Shown one piece after another: positions 62,746-64,000 of a stretch of DNA of 64,000 nucleotides. How positions within the stretch are numbered: the stretch's first letter is position 1; each line of letters begins with the position of its first letter. A program made the translations under genes and the position numbers. This stretch comes from Rosenbergiella australiborealis. GTDB taxonomy: Bacteria; Pseudomonadota; Gammaproteobacteria; Enterobacterales; Enterobacteriaceae. The stretch is from positions 62,001-126,000 of the forward strand of contig NZ_JABBFO010000005.1 of NCBI RefSeq assembly GCF_018494035.1. Direction: 5' to 3'. Below the pieces are notes generated by a model, which did no database searches, was not told where the DNA came from, and was given only the letters and a program-made list of their open reading frames with translations.

Positions 62746-63210
62746 ATGAATCAAGCAGCATACCTTTCAGCCCTTTATCAGAAAAAAATGTGGCCGGTAT
62801 GGGGGATACTGATTACGTTTATTTTGTGGAGTGTTTTTGCCTCATCATGTTTAGCAGAAACGCGCCCTGATGTTGCCACGCGAGTCATTGCCTATCAGGG
62901 TAATCAGGGGGTAAAAGTCTGGACATTAAGAATTGGTGAACGAAAAGCGCACGAAGCTCTGGTTAAGATAGAAGATGTTGATCATGACTGGAATCTATTA
63001 ATTCTAAAAATGAAAATTACCCGCTTGAATGACGAACTCCACTATTCCTATACTCAAGGAAAAAAACGTCATACTGTCTTGGTCTTAAAACAGAATGGTG
63101 GACTCCTTTATTTACCAGGAGAACCTATCGCCATTAATTTGTCCTATAGCGATAGTCTTTCAGACGATATTGATGCGCAAAGGTTCTTAACCGAATATTT
63201 ATCTCAGTAG
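62746..63210 (+). CDS. Exported protein of unknown function
   Basis: A 154-residue protein with an N-terminal signal or anchor (about residues 15-33, VWGILITFILWSVFASSCLAE). The mature part shows alternating hydrophobic/polar strands (LHYSYTQGKKRHTVLVLKQNGGLLYLPGE). I do not recognise the family. AAGGAG lies five bases before the ATG at 62746, supporting this start. The hydrophobic run ends in SSCLAE, where a lipobox-like Cys cannot be excluded. It stands alone between gsiD and a convergent acetyltransferase gene. Confidence 0.75.
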   Translation: MNQAAYLSALYQKKMWPVWGILITFILWSVFASSCLAETRPDVATRVIAYQGNQGVKVWTLRIGERKAHEALVKIEDVDHDWNLLILKMKITRLNDELHYSYTQGKKRHTVLVLKQNGGLLYLPGEPIAINLSYSDSLSDDIDAQRFLTEYLSQ

Positions 63211-63241
63211 TCCTTTAGCGCTTAGGCCTTCAACTAACGGG

Positions 63242-63733
63242 CTAGATCCTGTCGGAGCTAGCCGCTAATTGCGACAATAAACGTTGATCGAGACGATGAT
63301 AATTGACCTCTTCCACCACTCGCGCACCGAGAGACGTATAAAAATCCTGTACCGCCCGGTCTTCTCGTACCGATAGCCAGTCGAGGTGAGTACAGCCTCG
63401 CGCCTCAGCGCGCTGGGCAATAAAATGCATTAATTGGCGGCCAAGCCCCTGTCGGCGGTACATTTTTGATACAAAAAGCTCTTTAATAAACATCTGCCCA
63501 GTGAAACGGGATGCGGGATAAACCACCGTTACACAAGCAAACGCAACAATATGACCTTCACGCATTCCTTTATAAATTTCAGTCCCCGAATCCGCAGGAA
63601 ATACACGTTCTCTTAAGTATTTTGCCATTTGTTCTGCGGCAATGATGGCTTGGGGATGATGATAACGCTCCATTTCGGAAAATATCTCTACCAGATCAGC
63701 CCACTCGTCAGGTTTACAACACGTGATATCCAT
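63242..63733 (-). CDS. GNAT family N-acetyltransferase
   Basis: A 163-residue GCN5-related acetyltransferase. The acetyl-CoA motif is ELFVSKMYRRQGLGRQLMHFIAQRAEARG (motif A, about residues 87-112), followed by the beta-6/7 region HLDWLSVREDRAVQDFYTSLGARVV. The substrate is unknown. It converges with the preceding ORFan. Confidence 0.9.
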   Translation of the reverse strand: MDITCCKPDEWADLVEIFSEMERYHHPQAIIAAEQMAKYLRERVFPADSGTEIYKGMREGHIVAFACVTVVYPASRFTGQMFIKELFVSKMYRRQGLGRQLMHFIAQRAEARGCTHLDWLSVREDRAVQDFYTSLGARVVEEVNYHRLDQRLLSQLAASSDRI

Positions 63734-63794
63734 TACGACTCCTCTACATAATTCATTTATTGACTATAGACGAGGCATGAAATTGCGGCATAAA

Positions 63795-63818
63795 AAAAAG
63801 CGCCAACTGGCGCTTTTT
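63795..63818. terminator. Terminator hairpin upstream of GNAT gene
   Basis: Stem AAAAAGCGCC / GGCGCTTTTT with an AACT loop. A-rich on one side and T-rich on the other, so it can work in both directions. It lies five bases past the stop of the acyltransferase gene at the window end (read on the minus strand) and probably ends that gene's transcript. Confidence 0.85.
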
Positions 63819-63822
63819 AACA

Positions 63823-64000
63823 TTATAGGTAGAGAGACACTTCACCCGGTGGTCGAGTTTTAAACCGGCGATGCAACCAAAGATATTGCTCTGGCGCACG
63901 TAATATTTCAGTCTCAATCACTTTATTCATGTAACTTGCCGCGGCTTGCGAATCCTCATAAGGATAATTTTCAAGCGGTGGTTGGATAATTAATTGATAG
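63823..64000 (-). CDS. Lipid A biosynthesis acyltransferase (LpxL/LpxP type), C-terminal end only
   Basis: The minus strand encodes the last 58 residues of a Kdo2-lipid IVA acyltransferase. The end reads PPLENYPYEDSQAAASYMNK, then ILRAPEQYLWLHRRFKTRPPGE, the signature C-terminus of LpxL/LpxP enzymes, which add the secondary lauroyl or palmitoleoyl chain to lipid A in the inner membrane. The stop TAA is at 63823-63825. The rest of the gene is beyond the window edge, so LpxL and LpxP cannot be told apart. Confidence 0.85.
   Translation of the reverse strand, partial: YQLIIQPPLENYPYEDSQAAASYMNKVIETEILRAPEQYLWLHRRFKTRPPGEVSLYL

Noticed and set aside
1-64000. CRISPR arrays or tandem repeats
   Set aside because: No regularly spaced direct repeats were noticed by eye; only the tRNA duplication and single hairpins were found.

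Overview
The window is chromosomal DNA of a Gram-negative enteric bacterium (Enterobacterales), most likely in the Erwiniaceae (Pantoea, Tatumella or Rosenbergiella type). The evidence is the dnaG-rpoD pair, close relatives of E. coli YecA, PoxB, ProP, ZinT, YdeP, YtfJ and GsiABCD, and a complete Pantoea-style zeaxanthin-glucoside cluster with crtZ transcribed against crtEXYIB. By eye the base composition is slightly AT-rich, with more strongly AT-rich accessory patches. The genus is an inference.

Layout. 1-6000: primase (5' end cut off), sigma-70, a YecA-like SEC-C protein and a purine permease. 6200-12550: a tripartite RND efflux operon that carries its own TetR regulator as the last gene and has a perfect palindrome just before its first gene. 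12600-14600: three genes encoding two YsnF/AvaK (DUF2382) proteins and an anchored OmpA-domain protein. 14900-24000: aromatic amino acid permease, pyruvate:quinone oxidoreductase, osmoprotectant transporter ProP, zinc protein ZinT, a tyrosine phosphatase and a YdeP-type molybdopterin oxidoreductase. 24100-28000: a three-subunit membrane FAD sugar dehydrogenase. 28100-29050: a lone FimH-like adhesin with no fimbrial genes nearby. 29300-36700: M20 hydrolase, OprD porin, a polar amino acid ABC transporter, LysR/DoxX divergent pair and a VOC protein. 36900-43300: carotenoid genes. 43400-49900: YtfJ, three transporters and a nucleoside hydrolase.

49900-55700 is the accessory part. It holds an AT-rich gene desert, a lipoprotein plus degraded metallopeptidase pair that looks like a type VI immunity/effector remnant, several ORFans and a DUF1493 gene. 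It ends in a 2.3-kb integrated element bounded by a 48-bp duplication of the 3' part of tRNA-Ile2 (anticodon CAT). That element carries a P4-type integrase with a damaged 5' end, an IS3-family orfA fragment and a small ORFan.

55800-62600 looks like a glutathione neighbourhood: a gamma-glutamylcyclotransferase-like gene, deaminated-glutathione amidase (NitA/YbeM) and the glutathione importer gsiABCD. The window ends with an exported ORFan, a GNAT acetyltransferase and the 3' end of a lipid A acyltransferase gene (lpxL/lpxP type).

I saw no CRISPR array and no complete insertion sequence. The strongest candidates for follow-up are the orphan FimH-like adhesin, the decaying effector/immunity pair, the tRNA-bounded mini-island, and the efflux-operon palindrome.
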